Shown: in pieces, positions 26,946-35,993 of the stretch
Position numbering within the stretch: position 1 is the stretch's first letter
How the letters are laid out: every line of letters starts with the position of its first letter
From: Verrucomicrobiota bacterium
Lineage (GTDB): Bacteria; Verrucomicrobiota; Verrucomicrobiia; Limisphaerales; JACRJZ01
DNA: 64,000 bases
Assembly: GCA_016219875.1 (NCBI GenBank)
Contig: JACRJZ010000068.1
Span: 1-64,000 of the forward strand
Direction of reading: 5' to 3'
Position numbers and translations under genes: made by a program
The notes under the pieces: model-generated
The model's input: only the letters and a program-made list of their open reading frames with translations
What the model was told of the DNA's origin: nothing
The model's database searches: none

Positions 26946-29359
26946 TTCGGTCGGAGCGCGAGCGCGATCAATTCGGAGATGTGCCGGACGAAATGCACTT
27001 TCATCCGGTCACGGATTTCTTTGGGCACGTCTTCCCAGTCGTTCCGGTTCAGTTCCGGCAGTATGACTTGCTTGATGCCGGAGCGGGCGGCGGCCAGGAC
27101 TTTCTCCTTAATCCCGCCGACGGGGAGCACGCGGCCCCGCAGGCTGATCTCGCCCGTCATCGCCACATCGGAGCGAACTTTGCGCTGGGTGAGCAGCGAG
27201 GCCAAAGCCACCACGATGGTGGAGCCGGCGCTGGGGCCGTCTTTGGGCGTGGCGCCGGCGGGCACGTGGACGTGGATGTCGAACTTGTCGTGGTCCTTGA
27301 ATTCGATTTGAAGCCCGCTGCCCTGGCTGCGGAGATAGCTGAGCGCCGCCTGCGCGCTTTCCTTCATCACGTCGCCCAGCGAGCCGGTGAGGATCAAGCC
27401 GCCCTTGCCCGTCATCCGCGTGGCTTCGATGAAGAGGATGTCCCCGCCCACGGGCGTCCAGGCCAGACCGACGGCGATGCCGGACTCGGTGATTTTCTCC
27501 GCGGTTTCGGAAACGAATTTCGCCGGGCCCAGGAAGCTCTTAAGTTCCTCGGCCTTCACGGTCAGCGCGCCGTTAGGCGTCAAGCGGGTGACGATCTTGC
27601 GGGCGGCTTTGCGGGTGAGCGCGGCGATTTCGCGCTCCAACTGGCGCACGCCGGCTTCGCGGGTGTAATCCTGGATGAGCTTCTTGAGCGTGGCATCCGG
27701 GTACTTCACGGCGTGCTTCGTGAGGCCGTGCTCCTCGATCTGGCGCGGCACAAGGAAGCGTTTGGCGATCTGCAGCTTCTCAACCGCGGTGTAGCTGGGA
27801 AGTTGAAGAACCTCCAGGCGGTCGCGCAACGCGGGGTGAATCGGGTCGAGCCAGTTCGCCGTGGTGAAGAACAGCACTTGCGAGAGGTCGAACGGCACGT
27901 CGAGGTAGAGGTCGATGAACGAACTGTTCTGCTGCGGGTCCAGCACTTCGAGCAAGGCCGACGCCGGATCGCCGCGGAAGTCCGAACCAACCTTGTCCAG
28001 TTCGTCGAGCATGATGACCGGATTGCGCGTCTCGACGCGGCGGATGGATTGAATGATGCGTCCGGGCATGGCGCCGACGTAGGTGCGCCGGTGGCCGCGG
28101 ATTTCGGCTTCGTCGCGCAGGCCGCCCAGCGAGATGCGGGCGAACTTGCGGCCCAGGGCGTCGGCCACGCTCTTGCCCAGCGAAGTCTTGCCCACGCCGG
28201 GCGGGCCGACCAGACAGAGGATGGGGCCTTTGAGGTTGCGCTTGAGCTTCAGAACGGTGAGGAATTCGAGCAGCCGCTCCTTCACCTTCTCCAGCCCGTA
28301 GTGCTGCTCGTTGAGAATGCGCTCGGCTTGGTGCAAGTCGAACTTGTCCTCGCTCAGTTGGGTCCACGGGAGGCTGACGAGCCAGTCGATGTAGTTGCGG
28401 GTGAGCGCGTATTCGGCCATCGCTGGGCTCATCTGGCTCAGCCGCTCGACTTCTTTCAAGGCGACCGCTTTGGCTTCGTCGGAGAGGCCGTTCCGTTCGA
28501 TCTGCTCGCGCAGGGCGGCCACTTCGACGGCGGTAGGGTCGGTTTCGCCCAGCTCGCGCTGGATGGCGCGGATCTGTTCGCGGAGGAAGAAATCCCGCTG
28601 GTTCTTCGCCATCGTGTTGGTGACCTCGTGCTGGATCTTGGAGCCAAGCCGGGCCAGTTCGAGTTCGCGGTCCATGAGCGGACGGAGAAACTCCATTCGC
28701 TGTTTGACGTCGAAGGTTTCGAGGATGGTCTGGCGTTCTTCGAGTTTGAGGTTCAGGTTGGCCGCGATGAGATCGCAGAGTTGGCCGGCGGCCTCGGTGT
28801 TGAGCACCGCCACTTTGGCTTCCTCCGGCATGGCCGGGGCCAGCTTGATGATCTCCTCGAATTGGGTCTTGAGATGGCGGGCCAGGGCGATGATTTCCGG
28901 CGACTCCTCCGAAGCGTCCTTCAGCACTTCAACCCGCCCCACGAGGTAGGGTGACGTGGACTCGTAACCGGTGATGCGGACGCGCCAGAGGCCCTCGATG
29001 AGGATGCGCACGGTGTTGTCCGGGAACTTGAGCATCTTGAGCACGCGCGCCCCGCAGCCGAATTCGTGGAGGTCTTTCGGCTCCGGGTTCTCCACCTCGG
29101 CTTGGCGCTGCAACACGAGGCCGATGAGGCGTTCGCCTTGGACCACGTCGTCGATCAAGCGGATGCTTTGCGCGCTTTCGACCAGCAGCGGCGCGACCAT
29201 CTTGGGAAAGACGACGATGTCGGAGAGGCCGAGCACCGGCAGTTTGTCCGGCGGCGGCTTCGTGACGCGACGGAACGTGGTCGTGTCGGAGCCGGACGAA
29301 GTGTCATTGATGCTGATGAACTCCGTCTCCGGGCTGCTCATGGACCATTCGAGCGACAT
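26942..29359 (-). CDS. lon: ATP-dependent protease Lon
   Basis: An 805-residue LonA protease, which degrades misfolded and regulatory proteins in the cytoplasm. An N-terminal substrate-binding domain begins at LPVLGLSDIVVFPKM (about 40-240). A coiled region includes NQRDFFLREQIRAIQRELGE. The AAA+ module has Walker A GPPGVGKTSLG and Walker B PVIMLDELDKVG. The C-terminal protease domain has the catalytic serine in KDGPSAGST (about residue 710) and the lysine in GGIKEKVLAA. Length is close to the family norm (about 780-820). Two start candidates (ATG 29359, 29341) exist. It follows hsp20 by 28 bases, and its stop overlaps the next ATG, so the three genes look like one heat-shock-type operon. Confidence 0.97.
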   Translation of the reverse strand: MSLEWSMSSPETEFISINDTSSGSDTTTFRRVTKPPPDKLPVLGLSDIVVFPKMVAPLLVESAQSIRLIDDVVQGERLIGLVLQRQAEVENPEPKDLHEFGCGARVLKMLKFPDNTVRILIEGLWRVRITGYESTSPYLVGRVEVLKDASEESPEIIALARHLKTQFEEIIKLAPAMPEEAKVAVLNTEAAGQLCDLIAANLNLKLEERQTILETFDVKQRMEFLRPLMDRELELARLGSKIQHEVTNTMAKNQRDFFLREQIRAIQRELGETDPTAVEVAALREQIERNGLSDEAKAVALKEVERLSQMSPAMAEYALTRNYIDWLVSLPWTQLSEDKFDLHQAERILNEQHYGLEKVKERLLEFLTVLKLKRNLKGPILCLVGPPGVGKTSLGKSVADALGRKFARISLGGLRDEAEIRGHRRTYVGAMPGRIIQSIRRVETRNPVIMLDELDKVGSDFRGDPASALLEVLDPQQNSSFIDLYLDVPFDLSQVLFFTTANWLDPIHPALRDRLEVLQLPSYTAVEKLQIAKRFLVPRQIEEHGLTKHAVKYPDATLKKLIQDYTREAGVRQLEREIAALTRKAARKIVTRLTPNGALTVKAEELKSFLGPAKFVSETAEKITESGIAVGLAWTPVGGDILFIEATRMTGKGGLILTGSLGDVMKESAQAALSYLRSQGSGLQIEFKDHDKFDIHVHVPAGATPKDGPSAGSTIVVALASLLTQRKVRSDVAMTGEISLRGRVLPVGGIKEKVLAAARSGIKQVILPELNRNDWEDVPKEIRDRMKVHFVRHISELIALALRPK

Positions 29360-29387
29360 GTGTCCTCCCCTTAATCCCTTGATGAGT

Positions 29388-29801
29388 TCACTTTTCCCGC
29401 GCCTCGAGAACAGTCACGTTGACGGGCGCGACGGCGGACTGCGGAACGTCGATGCGCAGGAACCCGTTTTGGTAAGAGGCCTTGGCCTTGCCCAACTCGT
29501 AGCCGGACGGCAGTTCAATGATGCTCTCAAAATGGCCGTAGTTGATTTCCATCATCAAGAACCGGCAGTTCGGCCCGCGGCAGCAATCCGGTCGCTGCCC
29601 GTTGATCATGAGCCGCGCCCCCTCCACGGTGATCTCGAGGTCCTCGCGGCGGATGCCGGCCAATTCCACCTTGATGACCAGCCCTTCGTCGCTGACATAG
29701 ACGTCCGTGTTCGGCGTCCACCGTGCTTCCGCCGCCGCGTTGGTGGGACTGACCGCGGACGCGGCCTTCATGAAATACAGTGACGAGTTGATCTTGCTCA
29801 T
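29388..29801 (-). CDS. Small heat-shock protein Hsp20
   Basis: A 137-residue alpha-crystallin family chaperone that would hold unfolding proteins without ATP. The crystallin domain runs from about residue 30 to the end: WTPNTDVYVSDEGLVIKVELAGIRREDLEITVEGARLMING, then YGHFESIIELPSGYELGKAKASYQNGFLRIDVP. The C-terminal I-x-I-like tail is short. It lies just upstream of lon in the same direction, joining a holdase with the main misfolded-protein protease. Confidence 0.93.
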   Translation of the reverse strand: MSKINSSLYFMKAASAVSPTNAAAEARWTPNTDVYVSDEGLVIKVELAGIRREDLEITVEGARLMINGQRPDCCRGPNCRFLMMEINYGHFESIIELPSGYELGKAKASYQNGFLRIDVPQSAVAPVNVTVLEAREK

Positions 29802-29850
29802 CGAGTCGCCTCCAGGCTATCGCAGGGGTGAGGGTGGTGCAAGGGAGCTT

Positions 29851-30057
29851 TCATTCCATCCGCACAGAGAGAGTGGACGTTCCGCCTTTGCGGCCACGCA
29901 ACACGATGGAGGGCGGAGAGGCACTCGCCGCCGCCGGACAGCCACTGCAACCTCCCCCCGGATGAAAGCCCGGCTTGCGACGGCGCACCTGCTTGGCTAC
30001 CAACACAGCCAACGTCACGCCCACAATGCCAAAGGCCACAATGTCCTGCCAGTCCAT
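29851..30057 (-). CDS. FeoB-associated Cys-rich-type small membrane protein
   Basis: A 68-residue protein with one N-terminal transmembrane helix (DIVAFGIVGVTLAVLVAKQV), a basic stretch, then GGGCSGCP. This matches small FeoB-associated Cys-rich membrane proteins (one helix followed by a GxxCxxC). The C-terminal half is unusually long and basic. No feo genes are near; the iron link is family knowledge only. Confidence 0.65.
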   Translation of the reverse strand: MDWQDIVAFGIVGVTLAVLVAKQVRRRKPGFHPGGGCSGCPAAASASPPSIVLRGRKGGTSTLSVRME

Positions 30058-30104
30058 GCGCCGAAGATAGTCCGCCTTTGGCGAATGGCAACAGGATGTT
30101 CCGG

Positions 30105-30286
30105 GCGGGTGCCCAGGGCTGCATCAAGCTCGTTCCGGAGCGCGGCTGTCCCAGCCGCCGCGACCAGAACGACCGAGCGACTCGTGAAGAGGCTTGCGCC
30201 GGCGGGTTCCGAACGTGGCTGCGGCTGGGACAGCCGCGCTCCGGGCGGCGCCAGACCGAGCTTGATGCAGCTCTGGCGGGCGCCCC
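30105..30286. repeat. Long imperfect inverted repeat
   Basis: The left arm (from about 30105, containing CTGCATCAAGCTCGTTCCGG and GCGGCTGTCCCAGCCGC) pairs with the right arm (GCGGCTGGGACAGCCGC near 30219 and CCGAGCTTGATGCAGCTC to about 30286). It lies in the 287-base gap between two divergent genes. Confidence 0.8.
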
Positions 30287-30344
30287 GATCTTGTCTCGGA
30301 ATTCGGCTTGAAGCTGAAGCCAGCCTGCCGAGTCAAAGGTCCAC

Positions 30345-32741
30345 GTGAACACGCCGCTGACCTTGACGCTGGCTGCGCTCGCCGCCGTGACGAGCGCCTC
30401 GTTTGCCACAGCGGCGGGAAGTCAGCCTTCGACTCACACCAACGAACCGGCCTACCTCCGCTACGCCCATCCGACCGTGCGCGAACCGTTCCCGGACGGC
30501 GTGGACCTGACGGTGCCGGTGGAATTGGGCGACCCGCGCACCGCCGCGCTTGGATGGGTCGATGTGACGAAGCCACCCTTCAGCGCCGATGCGACCGGCG
30601 GGCGCGACGCCACCGCGGCACTGCAACAAGCGATCAACTTCGCGCGCGACCACCAGATGGTGTGCTTCTTCCCGTCCGGCACGTATCGGGTGTCGGACAC
30701 GCTGACGTGTGTGCAGCAGCTTTATCGGCGCGCGAATGGCCGCGTGTTCGGGGCGCCCCTCTGGCCGTGCGTGCTGATGGGATCGCGCGCCGGCAAGGAG
30801 CGGCCCAAGATTCTGCTCGCGCCCCGCTCGCCCGGTTTCGGCGACCCGCAACACCCGAAATACGTCGTCCACTTCTGGGCGCGCGGTTACGCGAATCCGA
30901 CCACCGCAGAGCGCGTCACCGACGGCCGCGGGCCGGAACAGGACCAGCCCAACATCTCCATGAACCAGATGTTCGTGAATCTCGACATCACCATCGGCGA
31001 GGGCAACGCTGGCGCCGTCGCCCTCCGCCACCAAGCCGCGGAAGGCTCGGCGGTCGAGGACTGCACGATCGACGCCACGTGCGGACTGACGGGCCTCGAA
31101 GGCGCCATCGGCTCCGGCGGTAGCAGCTCCGGCGTGACCGTGATCGGCGGACGCCTGGGCCTCGACTTCCGCACGTCACAGCCTGCGCCGGTGATCACGG
31201 GCTTCACGTTGATCGGGCAAACCGAAACCGCTCTTCGCTACAGCGGGCGCCAAACGTTGGTTGCGGTGGGATTGAGAATTGTTGCCAAGGGCAACGCCGG
31301 CCCGTTGATCGCCGCCTCGGGTGGCGACGGGAAGTTGTTTCTTCAAGGCCCAGATCAGCCGATGCAAGGGCAAGTCAGCCTCGTGGACAGTGAAATCGTT
31401 TTTGAGCCTGCCGCTGGAAATACTCGTGTGGCCCTCCGCTCCAACCGCAGCCTTTACCTGAACAACGTGTTCGTGCGGGGTGCGACGATGGTGGTCACCG
31501 CCCCAGACGACGCCGCCGGCCTGGCGGGCAATCCCGACGGCTGGTTGCGCGTCCTGGAATACGCGCACGGCGCAAAGTTCGGTGGCCGAGGCAACCTCCA
31601 GTACCGCTACCCAGTCTATCTCGACGGCGCGCGGCTGGAGACGAACCTGGCGAGCGTCGTGAAAGGCGAAGCCCCGCCGGCGGATTTGCAGTCGCGCCAT
31701 CTTTGGCCGCGCGAGTTCCCGAGCGGCGAATCACCCGCTGCGGCCAACGTGAAAAGCGCGCCGTTCAACGCGCGCGGCGACGGCACGGCTGACGACACTG
31801 CGGCCCTGCAACGTGCGGTCAACGAGCGCGACCTCGTGTTCCTGCCGAAAGGCTACTACCGGATTTCCAAAACCATCGAGTTGCGGCCCCGGAGCCAACT
31901 CGTGGGCGTGGGACAGCACTTGTCGGTGCTGGTGGCGACGCGCCCCGAAGGCGATTTCGCCAACGCCGCCAAGCCTGCGCCACTGGTGCGCACGGCGGAC
32001 AGCGCAGACGCAGCGACGGTGTTGGCATTCTGCGGCCTGTGGGCGCCGGCCAACCTCATCAATGCCTTCGCGCTGCACTGGCGCAGCGGCGGACGCTCGG
32101 TGTTCCGCGCGGTGGAGTTTCTTCACGCGCCCATGCGCCTTGGAGCCGCGGGCCGGGGAAGCCCGCCCGCGCCGCGCCATCATCCCATCGTGCTTGTGAC
32201 CGGCCACGGTGGCGGCAATTGGTACAACTTCCGCGAGGGCGGAGAGTATGCCCAGGCACCGGACTTCCGCCTGCTGCTCATCGACGGCACGCGGGCGCCG
32301 CTGAACTTTTACCAGTGCAGTCCCCAGCACGTCTCGAGCGACTTTGCGATGGAGTTGCGCCATGCCCAAAACGTTTCCCTCTTCGGCACCAAATATGAAG
32401 GCAGCGCCCCGATGCTGCGCGCCGCGGACTGCGCGCAACTCCGTTTGTTTGGCCACGGCGGCAACGGCAAACCCGTGGCGGGAAGTTCCCTGTTTCAGTT
32501 CGAGCGCTGCCGCGATTTCACCGTGGCCAACGCGGTCGAAGGCCCGACCAAGATCGGAGAGAAGAGCCTCAGCCACCGCCGCGGCGGCACCGATCCTCGC
32601 CAGTGGTCCATGCTCGCCGAACGGTCGGAGGCCGGAGTGGAAACCAAGACCACTCCGCTGGATCGGCCGGTCCTCTACCGGCGCGGCGCTCCGTCAAACC
32701 CACCCGCCGTTAACTTTCCGCAGCGCTGTCTTCGCCCATGA
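30345..32741 (+). CDS. Secreted beta-helix protein (pectate-lyase-3/GH55-like)
   Basis: A 798-residue protein with an N-terminal signal peptide (MNTPLTLTLAALAAVTSASFATA). It has two tandem pectate-lyase-3-like halves. The first starts near residue 70 (KPPFSADATGGRDATAALQQAINFARDHQMVCFFPSGTYRVSDTL). The second starts near residue 465 (SAPFNARGDGTADDTAALQRAVNERDLVFLPKGYYRI). This ADGTTDDTAALQ.A.. followed by FLPxGxYxI pattern is typical of GH55-like and phage tail-spike beta-helices. It probably binds or cleaves an extracellular polysaccharide; catalytic residues cannot be assigned. The start is GTG (30345), the first codon of the signal peptide. The stop sits at a half-copy of repeat family A. 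A Tat-exported oxidoreductase follows 52 bases downstream. Confidence 0.85.
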   Translation: MNTPLTLTLAALAAVTSASFATAAGSQPSTHTNEPAYLRYAHPTVREPFPDGVDLTVPVELGDPRTAALGWVDVTKPPFSADATGGRDATAALQQAINFARDHQMVCFFPSGTYRVSDTLTCVQQLYRRANGRVFGAPLWPCVLMGSRAGKERPKILLAPRSPGFGDPQHPKYVVHFWARGYANPTTAERVTDGRGPEQDQPNISMNQMFVNLDITIGEGNAGAVALRHQAAEGSAVEDCTIDATCGLTGLEGAIGSGGSSSGVTVIGGRLGLDFRTSQPAPVITGFTLIGQTETALRYSGRQTLVAVGLRIVAKGNAGPLIAASGGDGKLFLQGPDQPMQGQVSLVDSEIVFEPAAGNTRVALRSNRSLYLNNVFVRGATMVVTAPDDAAGLAGNPDGWLRVLEYAHGAKFGGRGNLQYRYPVYLDGARLETNLASVVKGEAPPADLQSRHLWPREFPSGESPAAANVKSAPFNARGDGTADDTAALQRAVNERDLVFLPKGYYRISKTIELRPRSQLVGVGQHLSVLVATRPEGDFANAAKPAPLVRTADSADAATVLAFCGLWAPANLINAFALHWRSGGRSVFRAVEFLHAPMRLGAAGRGSPPAPRHHPIVLVTGHGGGNWYNFREGGEYAQAPDFRLLLIDGTRAPLNFYQCSPQHVSSDFAMELRHAQNVSLFGTKYEGSAPMLRAADCAQLRLFGHGGNGKPVAGSSLFQFERCRDFTVANAVEGPTKIGEKSLSHRRGGTDPRQWSMLAERSEAGVETKTTPLDRPVLYRRGAPSNPPAVNFPQRCLRP

Positions 32742-32793
32742 GACGCCGCTACGACACACTGCAAAAAACTCCGATAGGAATTCACACCCTGCC

Positions 32794-34107
32794 ATGAACA
32801 ACAAAATTGACTCGATGGGGCTTCGCGAACTCTCGCGTCGCCAGTTTCTCAAAACTTCAACCGTCGCGGCCGTGGCCGGGCCGTTCGTCGCCGGCCACGC
32901 CTTTGCGCAAGATCGCGCCGCCGCATCCGGCGGGACGTTGCGCGTGGGGCTGATCGGCTGCGGCGGGCGCGGGACCGGGGCCGCAGCTCAGGCGCTGACT
33001 GCCGATCCGCACGCGAAACTTGTGGCCTTGGGCGACGCGTTCCAAGACCGCTTGCAGAACAGCCTGGAGACGCTGCGAAAACAGAAGGACATCGCTGATC
33101 GAATCGACGTGCCCGCTGAGCGCTGCTTCGTCGGCTTCGACGCCTACCAGCAAGTCATCGCCAGCGGGGTGGATGTCGTGTTGTTGGCCACGCCGCCGCA
33201 CTTCCGTCCGATCCACCTCAAGGCGGCGATCGAAGCCGGCAAGCATGTCTTCGCCGAGAAGCCGGTCGCCGTCGATGGGCCGGGCGTGCGCTCGGTACTG
33301 GCCTCGTGCGAAGAGGCGCGGAAGCGAAACCTCTCGATCGTCTCGGGCCTGGCCCTGCGCTACTCCTTCGGCCATCGCGAAACTGTGAAGCGGATTCACG
33401 ACGGTGCGCTGGGCGAGGTGCGCGCGCTGCAGGCGAATGATTTCCGCGGCCCCATCTGGGTCAAGCCGCGCCGACTGGAATGGACCGACATGGAATACCA
33501 CATGCGCAACTGGTATTACTTCACCTGGCTGTCCGGCGACTTCAACGTCGAGCAGCACGTCCACATGCTCGACCTTTGCGCCTGGATCATGAAGGACGAG
33601 TATCCGGTGAGCGCCCTGGGCCTCGGCGGGCGTCAGGTCCGCACGGGTCCCGATTTCGGCAACATCTACGACCATCACGCCGTCATCTACGAATACGCGA
33701 GCGGCGCGAAGCTTCATGCCTACTGCCGGCAGCAGTCCGGCGGCGTGAACGACATCAGCGTCGAGGTCACAGGCGCCAACGGGACCGCCACGGTCAGCCA
33801 GCGCGGATTGTTCATCACCGCCGGCACGAAGTGGAGCTACGGCGGCGAGAAGAACAACAACTTTGTCACGGAGCACGAAGCGTTGTTCACGAGCATCCGC
33901 AGCGGCAAGCCGATCAACAACGGCGACTACATGGCGAAGAGCACGCTCATGGCCGTCCTTGGCCGGATGGCGACCTACACCGGCCAGAGAGTCTCCTGGG
34001 AACAGGCGATGAACTCGCAGGAGGACTTGTCGCCCGCGCGCTACGCCTGGGACACCGCGCCGCCGAAGTCTGAGATCGCGGTGCCCGGCGTGACCAAGGT
34101 GATCTAA
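32794..34107 (+). CDS. Gfo/Idh/MocA oxidoreductase with Tat signal
   Basis: A 437-residue NAD(P)-dependent sugar-type oxidoreductase with a twin-arginine signal (SRRQFLKTSTVAAVAGPFVA, RR at 15-16). The Rossmann fold starts at LRVGLIGCGGRGTGAA, and the EKP motif is seen in HVFAEKPVAVDG. The C-terminal domain holds GDFNVEQHVHMLDLCAWIM, the usual active-site region. Verrucomicrobia and planctomycetes carry many such exported family members, thought to act on sugars in the periplasm, but the substrate is unknown. An AGGA about 14 bases ahead of the ATG may be the ribosome binding site. Likely expressed together with the upstream beta-helix protein. Confidence 0.92.
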   Translation: MNNKIDSMGLRELSRRQFLKTSTVAAVAGPFVAGHAFAQDRAAASGGTLRVGLIGCGGRGTGAAAQALTADPHAKLVALGDAFQDRLQNSLETLRKQKDIADRIDVPAERCFVGFDAYQQVIASGVDVVLLATPPHFRPIHLKAAIEAGKHVFAEKPVAVDGPGVRSVLASCEEARKRNLSIVSGLALRYSFGHRETVKRIHDGALGEVRALQANDFRGPIWVKPRRLEWTDMEYHMRNWYYFTWLSGDFNVEQHVHMLDLCAWIMKDEYPVSALGLGGRQVRTGPDFGNIYDHHAVIYEYASGAKLHAYCRQQSGGVNDISVEVTGANGTATVSQRGLFITAGTKWSYGGEKNNNFVTEHEALFTSIRSGKPINNGDYMAKSTLMAVLGRMATYTGQRVSWEQAMNSQEDLSPARYAWDTAPPKSEIAVPGVTKVI

Positions 34108-34118
34108 ATAGAATTGGT

Positions 34119-34292
34119 TCACTTGATCGCCAGCACCAGCGCGCCGGCCACGATCAGGCCCGCACCGATACTCTCGCGCAGGTTCAGCCGCTCGCCGAGA
34201 AACACGATGGCCAACCCAATCGCCAGGGCCACGCTCAGCTTGTCCACCGGCGCGACTTGCGACGCTTTGCCAAGCTGCAGAGCGCGGAAATT
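34119..34292 (-). pseudogene. C-terminal remnant of an EamA transporter
   Basis: Right after the wrbA stop and in the same frame, 57 codons encode FRALQLGKASQVAPVDKLSV followed by FLGERLNLRESIGAGLIVAGALVLAIK and a stop. This is the unmistakable last helix pair of an EamA family transporter. No start codon or N-terminal 100-250 residues exist; the sequence upstream is wrbA. It is a deletion remnant. Confidence 0.85.
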
Positions 34293-34892
34293 TCAGCCTT
34301 TGAGTTTCTTGGCGATGCTCGCGACCCGCTGTCCTTGGAAACGCGCTTGCGCCAGTTCCTTCGCCGAAGGCTGGCGCGAACCGTCCGCGCCGGCGATGGT
34401 CGCCGCGCCCCAAGGTGAACCGCCTTTGACCTCGCTGAGATCGGTGAGTTCAGGGCAAGTGTAGGGCAAGCCGACGTAGATCATGCCGTGGTGCATCAGC
34501 GTCGGGAGGAAACTGATGATGGTGCTTTCGTTACCGCCGCCGGTGCCGGTGCTGGTGAACACGCTGGCCACCTTGCCCACCAACACCCCCTTTACCCAGA
34601 GGCCGCCCGTTTGGTCGAAGAAGTTGCGCATCTGCGCCGCCATGTTGCCGAAGCGCGTCGGCGTGCCGAAGATGATGGCGTCGTACTCACCGAGTTCCTT
34701 CGGCGACGCCACGGGCGCAGACTGGTCAAGCTTTGCGCCGTGCTGCTTGGCCACGTCGGGTGGCATCAGTTCAGGCACGCGCTTGACGGTGACTTCGACG
34801 CCTTCAACAGAGCGTGCGCCTTCCGCCACGGCGTAGGCCATCGTTTCGATGTGGCCATACATGGAGTAGTAGAGAACGAGGAGTTTGGTCAT
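34293..34892 (-). CDS. wrbA: NAD(P)H:quinone oxidoreductase, type IV (WrbA)
   Basis: A 199-residue flavodoxin-fold protein with the FMN phosphate loop [12 protein letters not shown], the [24 protein letters not shown] signature, [13 protein letters not shown] and [12 protein letters not shown]. WrbA reduces quinones with two electrons and so avoids semiquinone radicals. It is at the end of a minus-strand run after yceI and a small membrane protein (36 bases after yceI). Together with the pirin gene and the LysR regulator nearby, this looks like a quinone- or electrophile-stress group. Confidence 0.96.
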   Translation of the reverse strand: MTKLLVLYYSMYGHIETMAYAVAEGARSVEGVEVTVKRVPELMPPDVAKQHGAKLDQSAPVASPKELGEYDAIIFGTPTRFGNMAAQMRNFFDQTGGLWVKGVLVGKVASVFTSTGTGGGNESTIISFLPTLMHHGMIYVGLPYTCPELTDLSEVKGGSPWGAATIAGADGSRQPSAKELAQARFQGQRVASIAKKLKG

Positions 34893-34928
34893 GGTGCTGG
34901 AGTTGGTGGTTGAGATGGAGAAGTGCGC

Positions 34929-35534
34929 TCATCGCGGCGACGCGCCGGCGATACTGAGGGTGAGATCAATGGTGTCAGAAACTTTGTCCTGCGGCGCGCG
35001 TGGGTTGATGCCGAAGTCACTCCGCTTGATGCTGAACTGGGCGCGAATGACGAGCAGGTCGCCCTTCAGGTTCGGCACGCGGGCGCCCAGCTTGTCCTTG
35101 AGGTAGGTCATCTTGATGGGGACGGTGAGGTCCTTCGACACTCCTTTGAGCGTGAACGTGCCGGCGACCTCCGCGGTCGTGGCGGTCCCTTCGGTCTTCA
35201 CGTTCTGGAGTTCCTTTGACTCGAAGACGATCTCCGGGAACTTCGCCACGTCGAGCCAGTCGGCGCTGTGGAGATGCTGCTTCTGGAGGGGATTGGGCAC
35301 CATCAGCGTGGCGCTGGCCACCACGATTCTTCCTTTCGTCGCAGCAGGGTTCTCCGGGTCAAACGTGACGGCCCCGGAAATGCCGTTGGCACTTCCCGTG
35401 ATGGCTTCCAGCGGCGCGTCGAGTTTGAAGACCGCGTTGTTCACGCCTTTGGGGTCTTTGAAGTCGAACGTCTGCGGCGCGGCGAATGCAGCGCCCGCCA
35501 GACCGGCAAGGGCAAGGAGGAGGTTCAGTTTCAT
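34929..35534 (-). CDS. YceI-family periplasmic protein
   Basis: A 201-residue protein with a signal peptide (MKLNLLLALAGLAGAAFAA) and the YceI lipocalin-like barrel: TFDFKDPKG, a LHSADWLDVAKFPEIVFESKE motif, and GTFTLKGVSKDLTVPI. YceI proteins bind isoprenoid quinones or similar lipids in the periplasm. The ATG overlaps the stop of the upstream gene (ATGA), showing translational coupling. The partner WrbA follows. Confidence 0.93.
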   Translation of the reverse strand: MKLNLLLALAGLAGAAFAAPQTFDFKDPKGVNNAVFKLDAPLEAITGSANGISGAVTFDPENPAATKGRIVVASATLMVPNPLQKQHLHSADWLDVAKFPEIVFESKELQNVKTEGTATTAEVAGTFTLKGVSKDLTVPIKMTYLKDKLGARVPNLKGDLLVIRAQFSIKRSDFGINPRAPQDKVSDTIDLTLSIAGASPR

Positions 35535-35797
35535 GGTTTGGTTTCAGTCGTTGGTTGGTTGCGGAACAGCAAGGAAGCGCCCGCCAGGATTCCCGCTCCC
35601 AGCAACGCGGCTCCCAGAAAATCCAGCCCGGGGACAAACTGCTTGCGATACTCGAGGCCCTCGAGGCCGGTGACTTCGTCCACGGTCTTCACCGGGACGC
35701 TGGTCTTCGTCCAGCCCCGATGCGCGCCAGCGGCCAGCCAGAAGCCGGCCACCGTCACGGCGAGGACCAAGGCGGCGATGCGGAAACAGCGTTTCAT
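35531..35797 (-). CDS. Small two-helix membrane protein
   Basis: An 88-residue protein with an N-terminal helix (CFRIAALVLAVTVAGFWLAAGA), a polar 35-residue loop and a C-terminal helix (FLGAALLGAGILAGASLLF). No family was recognised. Its stop overlaps the yceI start by four bases, so it is the first gene of this run and is probably functionally tied to YceI. Confidence 0.75.
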   Translation of the reverse strand: MKRCFRIAALVLAVTVAGFWLAAGAHRGWTKTSVPVKTVDEVTGLEGLEYRKQFVPGLDFLGAALLGAGILAGASLLFRNQPTTETKP

Positions 35798-35827
35798 GGT
35801 CAGGTTTCAGTCTTGCCCGGCGAGCGT

Positions 35828-35940
35828 CGTAGCGCGGGCTTTCGAGCCTGCGAGTTCTGCGGACTTTCCAGTCCGCAGCCCCTCGCCGCTCGCCGCACTG
35901 GAAAGTTCGGCGAACTCGCAGACAGGAATGTCTGCGCTAC
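35828..35940. repeat. Composite palindrome cluster, GTAGCGC type
   Basis: It includes GCGGACTTTCCAGTCCGC and GCAGACAGGAATGTCTGC palindromes, an inverted pair GCGAGTTC/GAACTCGC, and terminal GTAGCGC/GCGCTAC motifs. It is the same class as 25758-25945. Confidence 0.8.
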
Positions 35941-35993
35941 CGTCGGACAAGACTGAGGCATTACGTTTCATGGGCGCGAAACGACGGCCAAGT

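Noticed and set aside
26816..28954. 712-codon plus-strand frame opposite lon
   Set aside because: It is the codon shadow of lon; no domain, and it begins in a repeat.
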